Origin: Roseomonas fluvialis | Lineage (GTDB): Bacteria; Pseudomonadota; Alphaproteobacteria; Acetobacterales; Acetobacteraceae | DNA length: 64,000 nt | Direction: 5' to 3' | Assembly (NCBI RefSeq): GCF_022846615.1 | Contig: NZ_AP025637.1 | Coordinates: 4,923,001 to 4,987,000 of the forward strand | In this document: in pieces, positions 14,422-23,123 of the stretch | Position numbering within the stretch: the stretch's first letter is position 1 | Layout: every line of letters starts with the position of its first letter | Position numbers and translations under genes: made by a program | The notes under the pieces: model-generated | What the model was told of the DNA's origin: nothing | Databases searched by the model: none | The model's input: only the letters and a program-made list of their open reading frames with translations

Positions 14422-16263
14422 ATGGCCGACCAATCTTCCGACGAGGCCGCTCAGGCACCGCCCGCCACCCCTGACATGCGCGCCTTCGGCCGCTGGGTCC
14501 GCGCCTGGCTGACCGCCCCGGACCGGGGAAACGCGCGGGTGCTGATCGCCGGCGTGCTTGCCATGACGCTGGCGCAGGTCGCCGTCCAGATCCGCTTCAA
14601 CGTCTGGAGCCGCGACTTCTTCAATGCGCTGGACAAGCGCGACGCCGACGCCTTCCAGTACCAGATTCTTGTCTTCCTGGTGCTCGCCGCCTTGTCGATG
14701 ACGGCGGCGGTGTACCAGCTTTATCTCAAGCAGCTGCTGCAGCTGAACTGGCGCGGCTGGCTGACGCGACGCCTCACGGAATCCTGGCTGCGCGACAGCC
14801 GCCAATACCAGCTTGAGGCCGGCGCGGCCGAAGCCGACAACCCCGACCAGCGCATCGCCGAGGATGTCCGCCTGGCCGCCGACCTGTCGGTCGACTTCGT
14901 CGTCGGCATCCTGATTTCCGTCACGATGCTGATCGCCTTCGTGGGCATCCTGTGGTCGCTGTCGGGGCCGCTCGACATCGTGCTGGGCGGGATGGACTTC
15001 CACATCCCCGGCTACATGGTCTGGGCTGCGGTGCTCTATGCGCTGGTCGGCTCCGGCCTCACCTGGTGGGTGGGCCGACCGATGATCGGCATCCAGGTCC
15101 GCCGCACCACCGCCGAGGCCGATTTCCGCTTCGGCCTGACCCGGGCGCGCGAAAGCGGCGAGAGCATTGCCCTGATCCGCGGCGAGGCCGATGAGCGTCG
15201 TGGCATCGACCGCCTGTTCGGCGAGGTGCGCGGCGTATGGCGCGAGCTGATGAGCAGCCAGCGCAACCTCATGTGGCTGACCAGCGCCTATGGCACGCTG
15301 GCGATGATCTTTCCGACCGTGGTCGCCGCGCCGGCCTATTTTGCCGGCGCCATGTCGCTCGGCGTGCTGATGCAGGTCGGCGCGGCATTTGGCCAGGTGC
15401 AGGTCGCGCTCAACTGGTTCGTCGACCGCTTCCCCCAGATCGCCGAATGGCGCAGCGCGGTGTCGCGCCTCGCCGCCCTGCAGGATGCGCTGGACGACCT
15501 CGACCAGCTCAACGCCGACACATCGCAGCCCACCATCACCATCGAGGAGGCGACCGAGGGCGAGGAGGAGGCCCTGGTGCTCGACAACCTGCAGATCGCC
15601 TTCGCCGACGGCACGACCGTGATCCATGGCGCCTCGGCCCGGATCGAACCGGGCGAGCGCGTGCTCATCAAGGGCGAGTCGGGCACCGGCAAATCGACCC
15701 TGTTCCGCGCCATCGGCGGGCTGTGGCCGTGGGGCGGCGGGCGCATCGCGACACCGCCGCGCGACGCCATGGCCTTCCTGCCGCAGCGGCCCTACCTGCC
15801 GCTCGGCGCGCTCGGCGCCGTGCTGAACTACCCGCGTCCCGCGGATGCCTTCGATGCGGCCGCCCAGTGCGATGCGCTCGAGAAGGTCGGGCTTGGTCAC
15901 CTGTGCGACCGGCTCGCGGACGAGGAGCGTTGGGACCGGGTCCTCTCGCTCGGTGAACAGCAGCGCCTCGCCTTCGCGCGGCTGCTGCTGCAGAAGCCGC
16001 GCTGGATCTTCCTCGACGAGGCGACCGCCGCGCTCGACGAGCCGAACCAGGACGCGATGATGACCCTTCTCGTCGAGGCTGTGCCGGAGGCCGCGATCGT
16101 GTCGATCGGTCACCGCCCGGGGCTCGAAGCCTTCCATACCCGCACCCTGACGCTTGAAAAGGCCGAGGGCGGCGCCCGGTTCCGGCGCGCCGCACCGCGC
16201 CGGGTCAGCGAGAGGACACAGCGGCGGCGCCTGCGCGGCCCCATCGGGCGCGTCACCGCCTGA
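14422..16263 (+). CDS. SbmA/BacA-like ABC transporter (YddA type), fused permease-ATPase
   Basis: 613 residues. Residues about 30-370 form the SbmA_BacA-type membrane domain with motif NVWSRDFFNALDKRDADAF near the N-terminus and NPDQRIAEDVR. About 385-585 is the ATPase: Walker A GESGTGKST, signature LSLGEQQRLAFARLLL, Walker B WIFLDEATAALDE. Same plan as YddA/Rv1819c, which import or export peptides, cobalamin or very-long-chain acyl substrates. Start ATG 14422 has GGAG 7 bases upstream. A basic tail (RRVSERTQRRRLRG) ends the protein. It is monocistronic. Substrate unknown. Confidence 0.9.
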   Translation: MADQSSDEAAQAPPATPDMRAFGRWVRAWLTAPDRGNARVLIAGVLAMTLAQVAVQIRFNVWSRDFFNALDKRDADAFQYQILVFLVLAALSMTAAVYQLYLKQLLQLNWRGWLTRRLTESWLRDSRQYQLEAGAAEADNPDQRIAEDVRLAADLSVDFVVGILISVTMLIAFVGILWSLSGPLDIVLGGMDFHIPGYMVWAAVLYALVGSGLTWWVGRPMIGIQVRRTTAEADFRFGLTRARESGESIALIRGEADERRGIDRLFGEVRGVWRELMSSQRNLMWLTSAYGTLAMIFPTVVAAPAYFAGAMSLGVLMQVGAAFGQVQVALNWFVDRFPQIAEWRSAVSRLAALQDALDDLDQLNADTSQPTITIEEATEGEEEALVLDNLQIAFADGTTVIHGASARIEPGERVLIKGESGTGKSTLFRAIGGLWPWGGGRIATPPRDAMAFLPQRPYLPLGALGAVLNYPRPADAFDAAAQCDALEKVGLGHLCDRLADEERWDRVLSLGEQQRLAFARLLLQKPRWIFLDEATAALDEPNQDAMMTLLVEAVPEAAIVSIGHRPGLEAFHTRTLTLEKAEGGARFRRAAPRRVSERTQRRRLRGPIGRVTA

Positions 16264-16421
16264 CGCTGACGCCGGCGGGGGCGACGAGGGTGCGTGGCGG
16301 GGCGACGCCACAGCCCGTGTTTCCTTGGTGCGAAAAGCCGCCGCCGCATCAACCTGGCGCGCGGTGTCGCGCACCGGCACGCCAGGGGGACGCCGCCCGA
16401 AGCATCACGCCCCGCGGGTCG

Positions 16422-17162
16422 TCACGCCGCGCGCCAGCCGTCGCCGCTGTCCTCCCGCGCGTTCACGCGCAGCGCCCCGCCATCCAGTTCGACCAGCGTC
16501 CAGCTGTTCGGCAGCCCACGCGTGCGATGCGACAGGCTGCTGCCCGTCAGCACGATCTCGGGCGGCCCCGGGATCCGCCCGGGGCGATGCAGGTGGCCCG
16601 ACAGCACCGCCGCCACGCCGGCATCGGCCAGCATGGCCAGGGCGGCCTCCCCGCCGATCGGCGCAGAGCGGCCGGGAATCGCAGCCGGATGGCGCAACGG
16701 ATGATGCGCCACCACCACGATGCTGCGCCCGGCACAGGCCGCGAGCCGCGCCGCCAGCCTGGCACGCCGGCGCGATGAGACACCCCCGGCCGACCAGTCG
16801 AGCCGCGGCTGCACGCGGCGCACCGTATCAAGCCCGACCAGCGCCGCGCCCGGCAGAAGCAGCATGGGTTCGGTCTCGGCGCCGATGAAGCGGCGCCAGC
16901 GTCGGCGCGGATCGGCCAGGCGTTCCAGCACCGCACCGCCCGGGATGTCGTGATTGCCCGGCACCGCGACGCAGGGTGCCGGCAGCGCCGCGAGGAACGC
17001 CGCAGCCTGCGCGAATTCCTCGGGCTGCGCCCGCTGGGTCAGGTCCCCGCTGATCGCGATGGCGTCGGGCGCGAAGCGCGCGATGTCCGCCAGCAGCGGC
17101 TCCACCAGGCCGGGTATGTGCGCGCCGAAATGCAGGTCGGACAGATGGGCGATGCGGATCAT
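16422..17162 (-). CDS. Calcineurin-like metallophosphoesterase
   Basis: 246 residues from ATG 17162, which overlaps the stop of the kinase-like gene as ATGA. Metal-site motifs are all present: DLHFG (D-x-H), SGDLTQ (GD), PGNHD (GNHD), VVAHHPL (H) and SGHLHRPG (GHxH), so it should be catalytically competent. It resembles CpdA/Icc-type phosphodiesterases in layout; the substrate may be a cyclic nucleotide or phospholipid headgroup. The coupling with a lipid-kinase-like gene makes a lipid role plausible (inference). Confidence 0.92.
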   Translation of the reverse strand: MIRIAHLSDLHFGAHIPGLVEPLLADIARFAPDAIAISGDLTQRAQPEEFAQAAAFLAALPAPCVAVPGNHDIPGGAVLERLADPRRRWRRFIGAETEPMLLLPGAALVGLDTVRRVQPRLDWSAGGVSSRRRARLAARLAACAGRSIVVVAHHPLRHPAAIPGRSAPIGGEAALAMLADAGVAAVLSGHLHRPGRIPGPPEIVLTGSSLSHRTRGLPNSWTLVELDGGALRVNAREDSGDGWRAA

Positions 17163-18082
17163 CCGCGGGGTGGGCGCAGCACCCGCAGGCGTTCCGCGCG
17201 CAGCCGGATGCGCAGCGGCGTCGCCATCAGGTGCAACTCGCCGTCGAGCGTCACGCGCAGATGCGCGGCGCGCCCCTGCACCGCGAGGCGTGGGCGTTCG
17301 CAGGTCACCACCGCCGGCGCCGCCGCCAGCCGCCCGCGGACCCAACACCAGGCCTGGTGCACCGTGCCCAGCACGCCGCTGCGGCGCACCGCTTCGACGC
17401 GCAGCAGCGCCGGCGCATCGGGCAACGGCACGGTCACCACCGCCACGTCGGCGCGGCGCACGCGCTCGCCGCACCGCAGCCGGAGCGACCGCCCCGGCCG
17501 GCGCAGCACCAGCCGCAGGGCCGCCCGCGCGAGCGGGATCCAGCCCAGCACGCCCGCACCGCGCTGCATTTCGCGAAAGCGCACCAGACGCGAGGCGCGC
17601 CCCGCCACCGCCTGGTACAGGAAGATCTCGCCATTCGCCTCACCGACCGGCAGGTCGGTCACCGTGGCGCCGGCCAGGCTGCGCACCGCGGCCACGGGAT
17701 CGGCGGGCAGGCCAAGCCGTGCCGCCATGCGGTTCATGGTGCCGCCGGGCAAGACGCCGAGCACGGCGCCGCTGCCGGCGATGCGCCCGGCCGCGCCGCG
17801 CAGCGTGCCGTCGCCGCCGGCGACGAAGATCACCTCCGGCCCCAGCGCCAGCGCGGCATCGATCTGGTGGTCCACCGACAGGTCTGGCTGTGCGGGGGCC
17901 ACCAGGCGGTAGCCGGCGTCGTCCAGCATCGCCGCGAGGCTGCCTGCGGCATCCGGCATGGCCGCGATGGTGCCCGCCGAGGCGTTCAGCACCAGGGCGG
18001 CACGACGCGGCACGTCGCGCCGCACGGCCTCGGCCGGGTGCGCCATGGCGGTTGAGTCAGGGTGTTCAGACGGCTCCGCCAT
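17159..18082 (-). CDS. Diacylglycerol/sphingosine kinase family protein (YegS-like)
   Basis: 307 residues; ATG 18046 is an alternative start. The DAGK catalytic domain is visible: LVLNASAGT near the N-terminus, the nucleotide loop VAGGDGTLRGAAG, and GVLPGGTMNRMAARLGLP (normally GTGN or GTxND). Further C-terminal beta-sandwich strands close the protein. It would phosphorylate a lipid hydroxyl. It overlaps the phosphoesterase gene by 4 bases, forming a two-gene kinase/phosphatase-like operon. The N-terminal 30 residues are not conserved-looking. Confidence 0.88.
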   Translation of the reverse strand: MAEPSEHPDSTAMAHPAEAVRRDVPRRAALVLNASAGTIAAMPDAAGSLAAMLDDAGYRLVAPAQPDLSVDHQIDAALALGPEVIFVAGGDGTLRGAAGRIAGSGAVLGVLPGGTMNRMAARLGLPADPVAAVRSLAGATVTDLPVGEANGEIFLYQAVAGRASRLVRFREMQRGAGVLGWIPLARAALRLVLRRPGRSLRLRCGERVRRADVAVVTVPLPDAPALLRVEAVRRSGVLGTVHQAWCWVRGRLAAAPAVVTCERPRLAVQGRAAHLRVTLDGELHLMATPLRIRLRAERLRVLRPPRG

Positions 18083-18176
18083 GCCGCGCGCAACGCGCCG
18101 GGCATCGGAAAGTTTCGCTCAGGTGATGGCGGCCTCGCTGCCGCGAGGGGCAGGGTCACGCCGGGCTGGACACCCC

Positions 18177-18207
18177 CGGACGGCGGCGGAGCCCCGCCCG
18201 CCGTCCG
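18177..18207. terminator. Hairpin downstream of ybjN-like gene
   Basis: CGGACGGCGG (18177-18186) and its exact inverse CCGCCGTCCG (18198-18207), loop of 11. It lies 15 bases past the stop at 18223 on the minus strand. No clear T run, so it may act with Rho or as a transcript end stabiliser. Confidence 0.5.
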
Positions 18208-18222
18208 ACGGCCCGCGAAAGC

Positions 18223-18726
18223 CTATGCTTCTCCGACGCAGTCCAGCATGGAGGCCGCAAGCGCCTCCGCCGGCGCCTTGCCCCCCCAGAGCACGAACTG
18301 GAAGGCGGGGAAGAAGCGCTCGCATTCCGTGATGGCGATATCCACCATGTCCTCGAGGCTCTCGGCGCTGGCCGAAGGCGACCCGCGCAGCAGCACGGAA
18401 TGGCGGAAGACCGGCACGCCGTCCTCGACCTCGATGCCGAAATGACCGATCCAGAGCCGGTCATTCGCCAGGGCCAGCAGTTCATAGAGCTTGTCGCGGC
18501 GGTCCGCCGGCACCTTCAGGTCGAAGGCGCAGGTGAAGGCCATGGCGCTGATTTCGTGCGACCAGGAGAAATGCAGCCCGTAGTCGCACCATTTCCCCGG
18601 TGCCTCGGCCGCCATCTCGCCGTCCGAACGGCGCTCGAAGGCCCATTCATTGGCGGCGATGATCTGTTCGAGGATGTCGAGGGGATTGGACGAACGCTCG
18701 CGCTCGAATTGGAGAGAGGCGGACAT
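18223..18726 (-). CDS. YbjN domain-containing protein
   Basis: 167 residues from ATG 18726, ribosome site GGAGG 9 bases upstream. It opens with NPLDILEQIIAANEWAFERR, then a beta-rich core (WCDYGLHFSWSHEISAMAFT) and the helix DKLYELLALANDRLWIGHF, and ends FFPAFQFVLWGGKAPAEAL. This matches the alphaproteobacterial YbjN group, a small alpha/beta fold resembling type III secretion chaperones, of unsettled role (stress or motility linked). It is monocistronic. Confidence 0.88.
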   Translation of the reverse strand: MSASLQFERERSSNPLDILEQIIAANEWAFERRSDGEMAAEAPGKWCDYGLHFSWSHEISAMAFTCAFDLKVPADRRDKLYELLALANDRLWIGHFGIEVEDGVPVFRHSVLLRGSPSASAESLEDMVDIAITECERFFPAFQFVLWGGKAPAEALAASMLDCVGEA

Positions 18727-18862
18727 TGCGGCACCTCCAGGCCCGGGGCGCCGCCCGCGCCACCCACCAGATGTTGTGGGCGAATCGGGCGACCGGATAC
18801 GAGGGGCAGACTACGCAGACGCGAAATGGCGTCGCAAGCCCGCATAGGTTGCAATCAATTCT

Positions 18863-19153
18863 TCAGCTTTCGGGTGAGGATTTGCCGCCAGCCTCAAGTG
18901 CCGCGAGCCGGTGCTCCAGCGCCGCGACGCGCTCCTCCAGCGTCTCGGCCTGCTCGCGGGCGCGGCGCGCCACTTCCATGGCGGCGTCCAGTTCCTCGCG
19001 CTTGACCAGGTCGAGCCGGCGGACCACGGCCTCGCCCTGGGACCTGGCCATCGCTTCGGCCTCGTTGCGCAACCCGGCCAGGACCGAGAAGGCGCCCCCG
19101 GCCACTCCGGCCAGGTCGTCCATGAATTTTCCGCGGCTGCCTTCGCCTGCCAT
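18863..19153 (-). CDS. ubiK: Ubiquinone biosynthesis accessory factor UbiK (BMFP/YqiC)
   Basis: 96 residues from ATG 19153 behind AGGAGG with 5-base spacing, which overrides the longer upstream frame. The N-terminal amphipathic stretch (FMDDLAGVAGGAFSVLAGLR) is followed by a C-terminal trimeric coiled coil (LVKREELDAAMEVARRAREQ, then AETLEERVAALEHRLAALEA), the BMFP pattern. UbiK assists UbiJ in the soluble ubiquinone complex. coq7 for the same pathway is 9 kb away. It is divergent from hldD. Confidence 0.88.
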   Translation of the reverse strand: MAGEGSRGKFMDDLAGVAGGAFSVLAGLRNEAEAMARSQGEAVVRRLDLVKREELDAAMEVARRAREQAETLEERVAALEHRLAALEAGGKSSPES

Positions 19154-19253
19154 CTCGGCCTCCTGTGTCGCCCGCCGCCTTGCCGGGCTGTCCCGGGGGG
19201 GCCTATACCGCCGCCGCCCGGCCCTCAAGGCCCGCGTCGGAACAAGGCGGATC

Positions 19254-20237
19254 ATGCATATCGTCACCGGCGGCGCCGGGTTCATCGGCTCCAACCTGGT
19301 TGCGGCACTCTGCGCCGCTGGTCAGGAAGTGGTGGTGGTGGACCGCCTGCGCCAGGGCCTGAAGTGGCGCAACCTTGCAAAGCATGCCATCGCCGGGATC
19401 GTGGCACCCGACGACCTGCCCGCCTTCCTCGCGAAGAAGCCGCGCGTCGACGCGCTGTTTCACATGGGCGCGATCAGCGCCACCACCGAGACCGATGGCG
19501 ACCTGGTGGCGCGCACCAACATCGCGCTGCCGCAGATGCTGTGGGACTGGTGCGCGGCAGCCGGCGTGCCGTTCATCTACGCGTCCTCGGCCGCGACCTA
19601 TGGCGACGGGGCGCTGGGCTTCGACGACGACCTGTCGGCCGAGGCGCTGATGCGGCTGCGGCCGCTGAACCTGTATGGCTGGTCGAAACTGGCCTTCGAC
19701 CGGCGGGTGGCGCAGATGCTGGCGCAGGGTGCGCCGCGTCCGCCGCACTGGGCGGGACTGCGCTTCTTCAACGTCTATGGGCCGAACGAACACCACAAGG
19801 GCCGCATGGCGTCCGTCGTGCTCCACAAGTTCAACCAGGTGATGCGCGGGGAGGCCGCCACGCTGTTCGCCTCGGACCGCGAGGGTATCGCCGATGGCGC
19901 GCAGCAGCGCGACTTCGTGCATGTGAGCGACTGCGTCGCAGCGATGACGTGGCTCGCGCGCAACCCGCAGGCCTCGGGGCTGTACAACATCGGCTCGGGC
20001 ACGGCGCGGACCTTCCTCGACCTCACGCGCGCGATCTTCGCGGCACTCGGGCGGAATGACGACATCCGCTTCGTGCCTATGCCCGACGACCTGCGCGGCA
20101 AGTACCAGTACTTCACGCAGGCCCGCATGGACCGCCTGCGCGCCGCCGGCTTCGACCACAAGCCCACCAGCATCGAGGACGGCGTGCGGTCCTATGTGCG
20201 CGACGTGCTGATGAACGCCGAGGACCCCTTCGCCTGA
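19254..20237 (+). CDS. hldD: ADP-L-glycero-D-manno-heptose 6-epimerase
   Basis: 327-residue short-chain dehydrogenase fold enzyme that epimerises ADP-D,D-heptose to the L,D form for the LPS core. Rossmann motif GGAGFIGSN at residue 6 onward, catalytic Ser in YASSAATYG, YGWSK carrying Tyr/Lys, and the HldD-specific NVYGPNEHHKGRMASVV. The ribosome site AAGG is 8 bases from ATG 19254. It leads a plus-strand run with lgt, midA and pgeF, with stop/start overlap TGATG. Presence of hldD implies heptose-containing LPS. Confidence 0.93.
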   Translation: MHIVTGGAGFIGSNLVAALCAAGQEVVVVDRLRQGLKWRNLAKHAIAGIVAPDDLPAFLAKKPRVDALFHMGAISATTETDGDLVARTNIALPQMLWDWCAAAGVPFIYASSAATYGDGALGFDDDLSAEALMRLRPLNLYGWSKLAFDRRVAQMLAQGAPRPPHWAGLRFFNVYGPNEHHKGRMASVVLHKFNQVMRGEAATLFASDREGIADGAQQRDFVHVSDCVAAMTWLARNPQASGLYNIGSGTARTFLDLTRAIFAALGRNDDIRFVPMPDDLRGKYQYFTQARMDRLRAAGFDHKPTSIEDGVRSYVRDVLMNAEDPFA

Positions 20238-21040
20238 TGCTGCTGGCCATTCCCTTCCCGATGATCGACCCGGTGCTGGTCGAGATCGGCCCGATCGTCA
20301 TCCGCTGGTACGCGCTGGCGTATATCGCGGGCATCCTGCTCGGCTGGCGGCTGGCGCGCGTGCTGGTGCGCCGCCCGCCGGTGGTCGCCACGACCGAACA
20401 GGTGGACGACTTCATCACCTGGGTGACGCTCGGCATCATCATCGGCGGGCGGTTGGGCTACGTGCTGTTCTACCGCCCCGGCTACTACGTCACGGCGCCG
20501 TGGGAAGCGCTGTATGTCTGGCAGGGCGGCATGTCCTTCCATGGCGGGGCGCTCGGCGTGATCATCGCCGCCTGGCTGTTCAGCAAGCGCAACGGGCTCG
20601 ACTGGGTGGCGTTTGCGGATCGCGTCGTGTGCGTGGTGCCGATCGGGCTGTTCCTCGGCCGGCTGGCCAACTTCATCAACGGCGAATTGTGGGGGCGTGT
20701 GGCACACGACGTGCCCTGGGCGATGGTCTTCCCGACCGGCGGGCCGGAGCCGCGGCACCCCTCGCAGCTGTACCAGGCCTTCCTCGAAGGCGCCTGCCTG
20801 TTCGCGCTGCTGATGTGGCTCGCGCGCAGCGAACGAATCCGCGCGAAGCCCGGCTTCCTGGCCGGCGCCTTCCTGGCGGGCTACGGCGTCGCGCGCATCA
20901 TCGGCGAATTCTTCCGCCAGCCCGACGCGCATCTGGGCTTCCTGTTCGCCGGCGCGACGATGGGGCAGTTGCTGTCCGTGCCGATGATCCTGGTCGGCGC
21001 CTGGCTGATGCTGCGGGCGAAGGAACGCCATGCCATCTGA
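20237..21040 (+). CDS. lgt: Prolipoprotein diacylglyceryl transferase
   Basis: 267-residue inner-membrane enzyme that attaches diacylglycerol from phosphatidylglycerol to the lipobox Cys. Seven hydrophobic helices; signature elements IRWYALAYIAGILLGWRLA, GGRLGYVLFYRPGYY and the Lgt signature GLFLGRLANFINGELWGR. The ATG overlaps the hldD stop (TGATG) and GAGGA precedes it. It would act on the several lipoproteins found in this window (5458, 9132, 23123, 28663, 62909). Confidence 0.96.
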   Translation: MLLAIPFPMIDPVLVEIGPIVIRWYALAYIAGILLGWRLARVLVRRPPVVATTEQVDDFITWVTLGIIIGGRLGYVLFYRPGYYVTAPWEALYVWQGGMSFHGGALGVIIAAWLFSKRNGLDWVAFADRVVCVVPIGLFLGRLANFINGELWGRVAHDVPWAMVFPTGGPEPRHPSQLYQAFLEGACLFALLMWLARSERIRAKPGFLAGAFLAGYGVARIIGEFFRQPDAHLGFLFAGATMGQLLSVPMILVGAWLMLRAKERHAI

Positions 21041-22121
21041 AGGCCCCCCGCCCGGCCAGGATCCCGCCGTCCAGTCGCCCGAGGGCACCAGCGGTGCCGG
21101 CCATGGCGGCGGCACCGCGGCCGAACCGCAGCGGCTCGACCGCTACATGCGGCGCGCGGCCTCCGCCTATTACGCTGGGCGTGATCCCTTCGGCGCCGGC
21201 GGGGACTTCACCACGGCGCCGGAACTGACCCAGGCCTTCGGCGAATGCATCGGCCTGTGGGCGGCGATCGCCTGGCAGGCGATGGGCCGCCCCGACCCGG
21301 TGGTCTTCGCCGAACTCGGCCCTGGCCGCGGCACCCTGATGGCCGACGCGCTGCGCGCCGTGGCCGAGATGGCCCCCGGCTTCCGCGCCGCGCTGCGCGT
21401 TCACCTGGTCGAGACCTCCCCCCGCCTGCGCGAGGCGCAGGCCGACCTGCTCGGCACCGCCGTGCGCGCCTGGCACGACGACATCGCCGCCCTGCCGCCC
21501 GGCCCGGCCATCATCATCGGCAACGAATTCCTCGATGCCCTGCCGATCCGGCAATTCGTGCGCCGCGGCGATGCGTGGATGGAACGCTTCGTCGCCGATG
21601 GCGCCTTCGCCGAACGCCCGGCCACCGACGCCCCGCCGCTGCCGGCCGCCGCACCCGACGGCGCCATCCAGGAAGTCAACGAAGCCGCGGTCGCGATCGC
21701 CGCGGCGCTGGCGGCGCGTGTCGCCGCGCAGGGCGGCGTTGCGCTGTTCATCGACTACGGCCCGGGCGAGGCCGGCTTCGGCGACAGCCTGCAGGCCATG
21801 ACCAGTCATGGCAGCGCCGATCCGCTGGGCCCGCCGGGGCAAGCCGACATCACCGCCCATGTGGACTTCGCCGCCCTGGCCGCGGCCGCGCAGGCCGCCG
21901 GTGCGGCGGTGCAGGGGCCGATGCCGCAGGGCGTGTTCCTCGCCCGGCTCGGCCTGTTCAGCCGTGCGGCCATCCTGGCGCGCATGGACCCCGGCCATGC
22001 GCAGCGCCATCTATCGGCTGCGCAGCGCCTCGCCGCGCCCGAGCATATGGGCCGGTTGTTCAAGGCGATCTGCCTGGGTCATCCCGGCCTGCCTCCCCTG
22101 CCCGGATTCGAGGATCCCTGA
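21030..22121 (+). CDS. MidA/NDUFAF7-family SAM-dependent methyltransferase
   Basis: 363 residues. SAM-binding signature FAELGPGRGTLMADALRA, the family-typical IIGNEFLDALPIRQFV, and a substrate-side beta region. The human relative NDUFAF7 methylates an Arg of the complex I 49-kDa subunit, so an electron-transport assembly role is plausible. Start ATG 21030 is backed by AAGGAACG and lies 11 bases inside lgt. The first 35 residues are Gly/Pro-rich and poorly ordered. lgt-midA-pgeF order is common in alphaproteobacteria. Confidence 0.9.
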   Translation: MPSEGPPPGQDPAVQSPEGTSGAGHGGGTAAEPQRLDRYMRRAASAYYAGRDPFGAGGDFTTAPELTQAFGECIGLWAAIAWQAMGRPDPVVFAELGPGRGTLMADALRAVAEMAPGFRAALRVHLVETSPRLREAQADLLGTAVRAWHDDIAALPPGPAIIIGNEFLDALPIRQFVRRGDAWMERFVADGAFAERPATDAPPLPAAAPDGAIQEVNEAAVAIAAALAARVAAQGGVALFIDYGPGEAGFGDSLQAMTSHGSADPLGPPGQADITAHVDFAALAAAAQAAGAAVQGPMPQGVFLARLGLFSRAAILARMDPGHAQRHLSAAQRLAAPEHMGRLFKAICLGHPGLPPLPGFEDP

Positions 22122-22894
22122 TGGCCGAAGCCGTCACCGCCGCAACCCTCGCCGCGCAGCCCGGCCTGGCGCATGGCTTCTTCACGCGGCGCGGCGGCGT
22201 GTCCTCCGGCGGCTTCGCGGCGCTGAACTGCTCGCTGTCCGGCCGCGACGACCCTGATGCGGTGGCCGAGAACCGCCGGCGCGCGGCCGATGCGCTGGGC
22301 CTGCCCGGCGCCGCGCTGGTCGGGCTGACGCAGGTGCATGGCGACGCTGTCGCGGTGCTCGAGGACCCCTGGCCCATCGACCGCCGCCCGCAGGCCGATG
22401 CCGTCGTGACCCGCCGGCCCGGCTTGGCGCTCGGCATCGTCACCGCCGATTGCGCGCCGGTCCTGTTCGCCGACGTCGAGGCAGGCGTGATCGGCGGTGC
22501 CCATGCCGGCTGGCGTGGCGCCGTGGGCGGCGTGCTGGAAGCCACCATCGCGGCGATGTGCGCCATCGGCGCCAGCCGCGCGCGCATCGTCGCCGCGGTG
22601 GGCCCCTGCATCCGCCAGCCCTCCTACGAGGTCGCGGCCGACCTGCGCGATGCGGTGCTGACGCGCGACGCCGCCGATGCGCGATTCTTCGCCGATGGCA
22701 CGCGCCCCGACCGCTGGCAGTTCGACCTGGCCGGCTATTGCGCGGCGCGCCTCGCCGCCGCCGGCGTCGCCGCCGAGGTCACGCCACACGACACCCTGGC
22801 CGACGAGGCCCGCTTCTTCAGCCACCGCCGCAACACGCTGGCGAAGGGCGGACCGATCGGGCACCAGCTTTCCGCCATTGCGCTGACGGCGTGA
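22121..22894 (+). CDS. pgeF: PgeF/YfiH-type multicopper-fold peptidoglycan editing or purine phosphorylase protein
   Basis: 257 residues. Catalytic metal-site residues sit in TQVHGD (His), VTADCAPVLF (Cys) and GGAHAGWRGAVGG (His), all intact. Known members remove wrongly incorporated L-Ser from peptidoglycan precursors, and the human relative LACC1/FAMIN acts on purine nucleosides. ATG 22121 overlaps the midA stop as TGATG. The laccase label used in older annotation is not supported biochemically. Confidence 0.93.
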   Translation: MAEAVTAATLAAQPGLAHGFFTRRGGVSSGGFAALNCSLSGRDDPDAVAENRRRAADALGLPGAALVGLTQVHGDAVAVLEDPWPIDRRPQADAVVTRRPGLALGIVTADCAPVLFADVEAGVIGGAHAGWRGAVGGVLEATIAAMCAIGASRARIVAAVGPCIRQPSYEVAADLRDAVLTRDAADARFFADGTRPDRWQFDLAGYCAARLAAAGVAAEVTPHDTLADEARFFSHRRNTLAKGGPIGHQLSAIALTA

Positions 22895-23051
22895 CGGGCA
22901 CGCCACCCGGCGGATGCCGCCGCCAGGCCCCGGCCGGCCGACTGCCGCGGGGACGACCCCTGGCTGCCTGTGGGGCAGCAATCGCAGGGGTCCGGCTACG
23001 ACGCCCCCCGCCGGCCTTTTCATCGCCGCCCGCAGCGCCAATAAGGACGCC

Positions 23052-23123
23052 ATGCCCTATGTCCTCATGTTCGCCGCCATGCTGATGCTGACGATGCTCG
23101 TCGCTTGCGTGGTCTCGGTCTGA
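23052..23123 (+). CDS. 23-residue membrane peptide coupled to a lipoprotein gene
   Basis: Encodes MPYVLMFAAMLMLTMLVACV followed by VSV, a single hydrophobic span. AAGGA lies 6 bases before ATG 23052, and the TGA overlaps the ATG of the next gene (TGATG), exactly the coupling used elsewhere in this gene run. It could be a genuine micropeptide or a leader peptide delivering ribosomes to the lipoprotein start. Too short for similarity arguments. Confidence 0.5.
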   Translation: MPYVLMFAAMLMLTMLVACVVSV

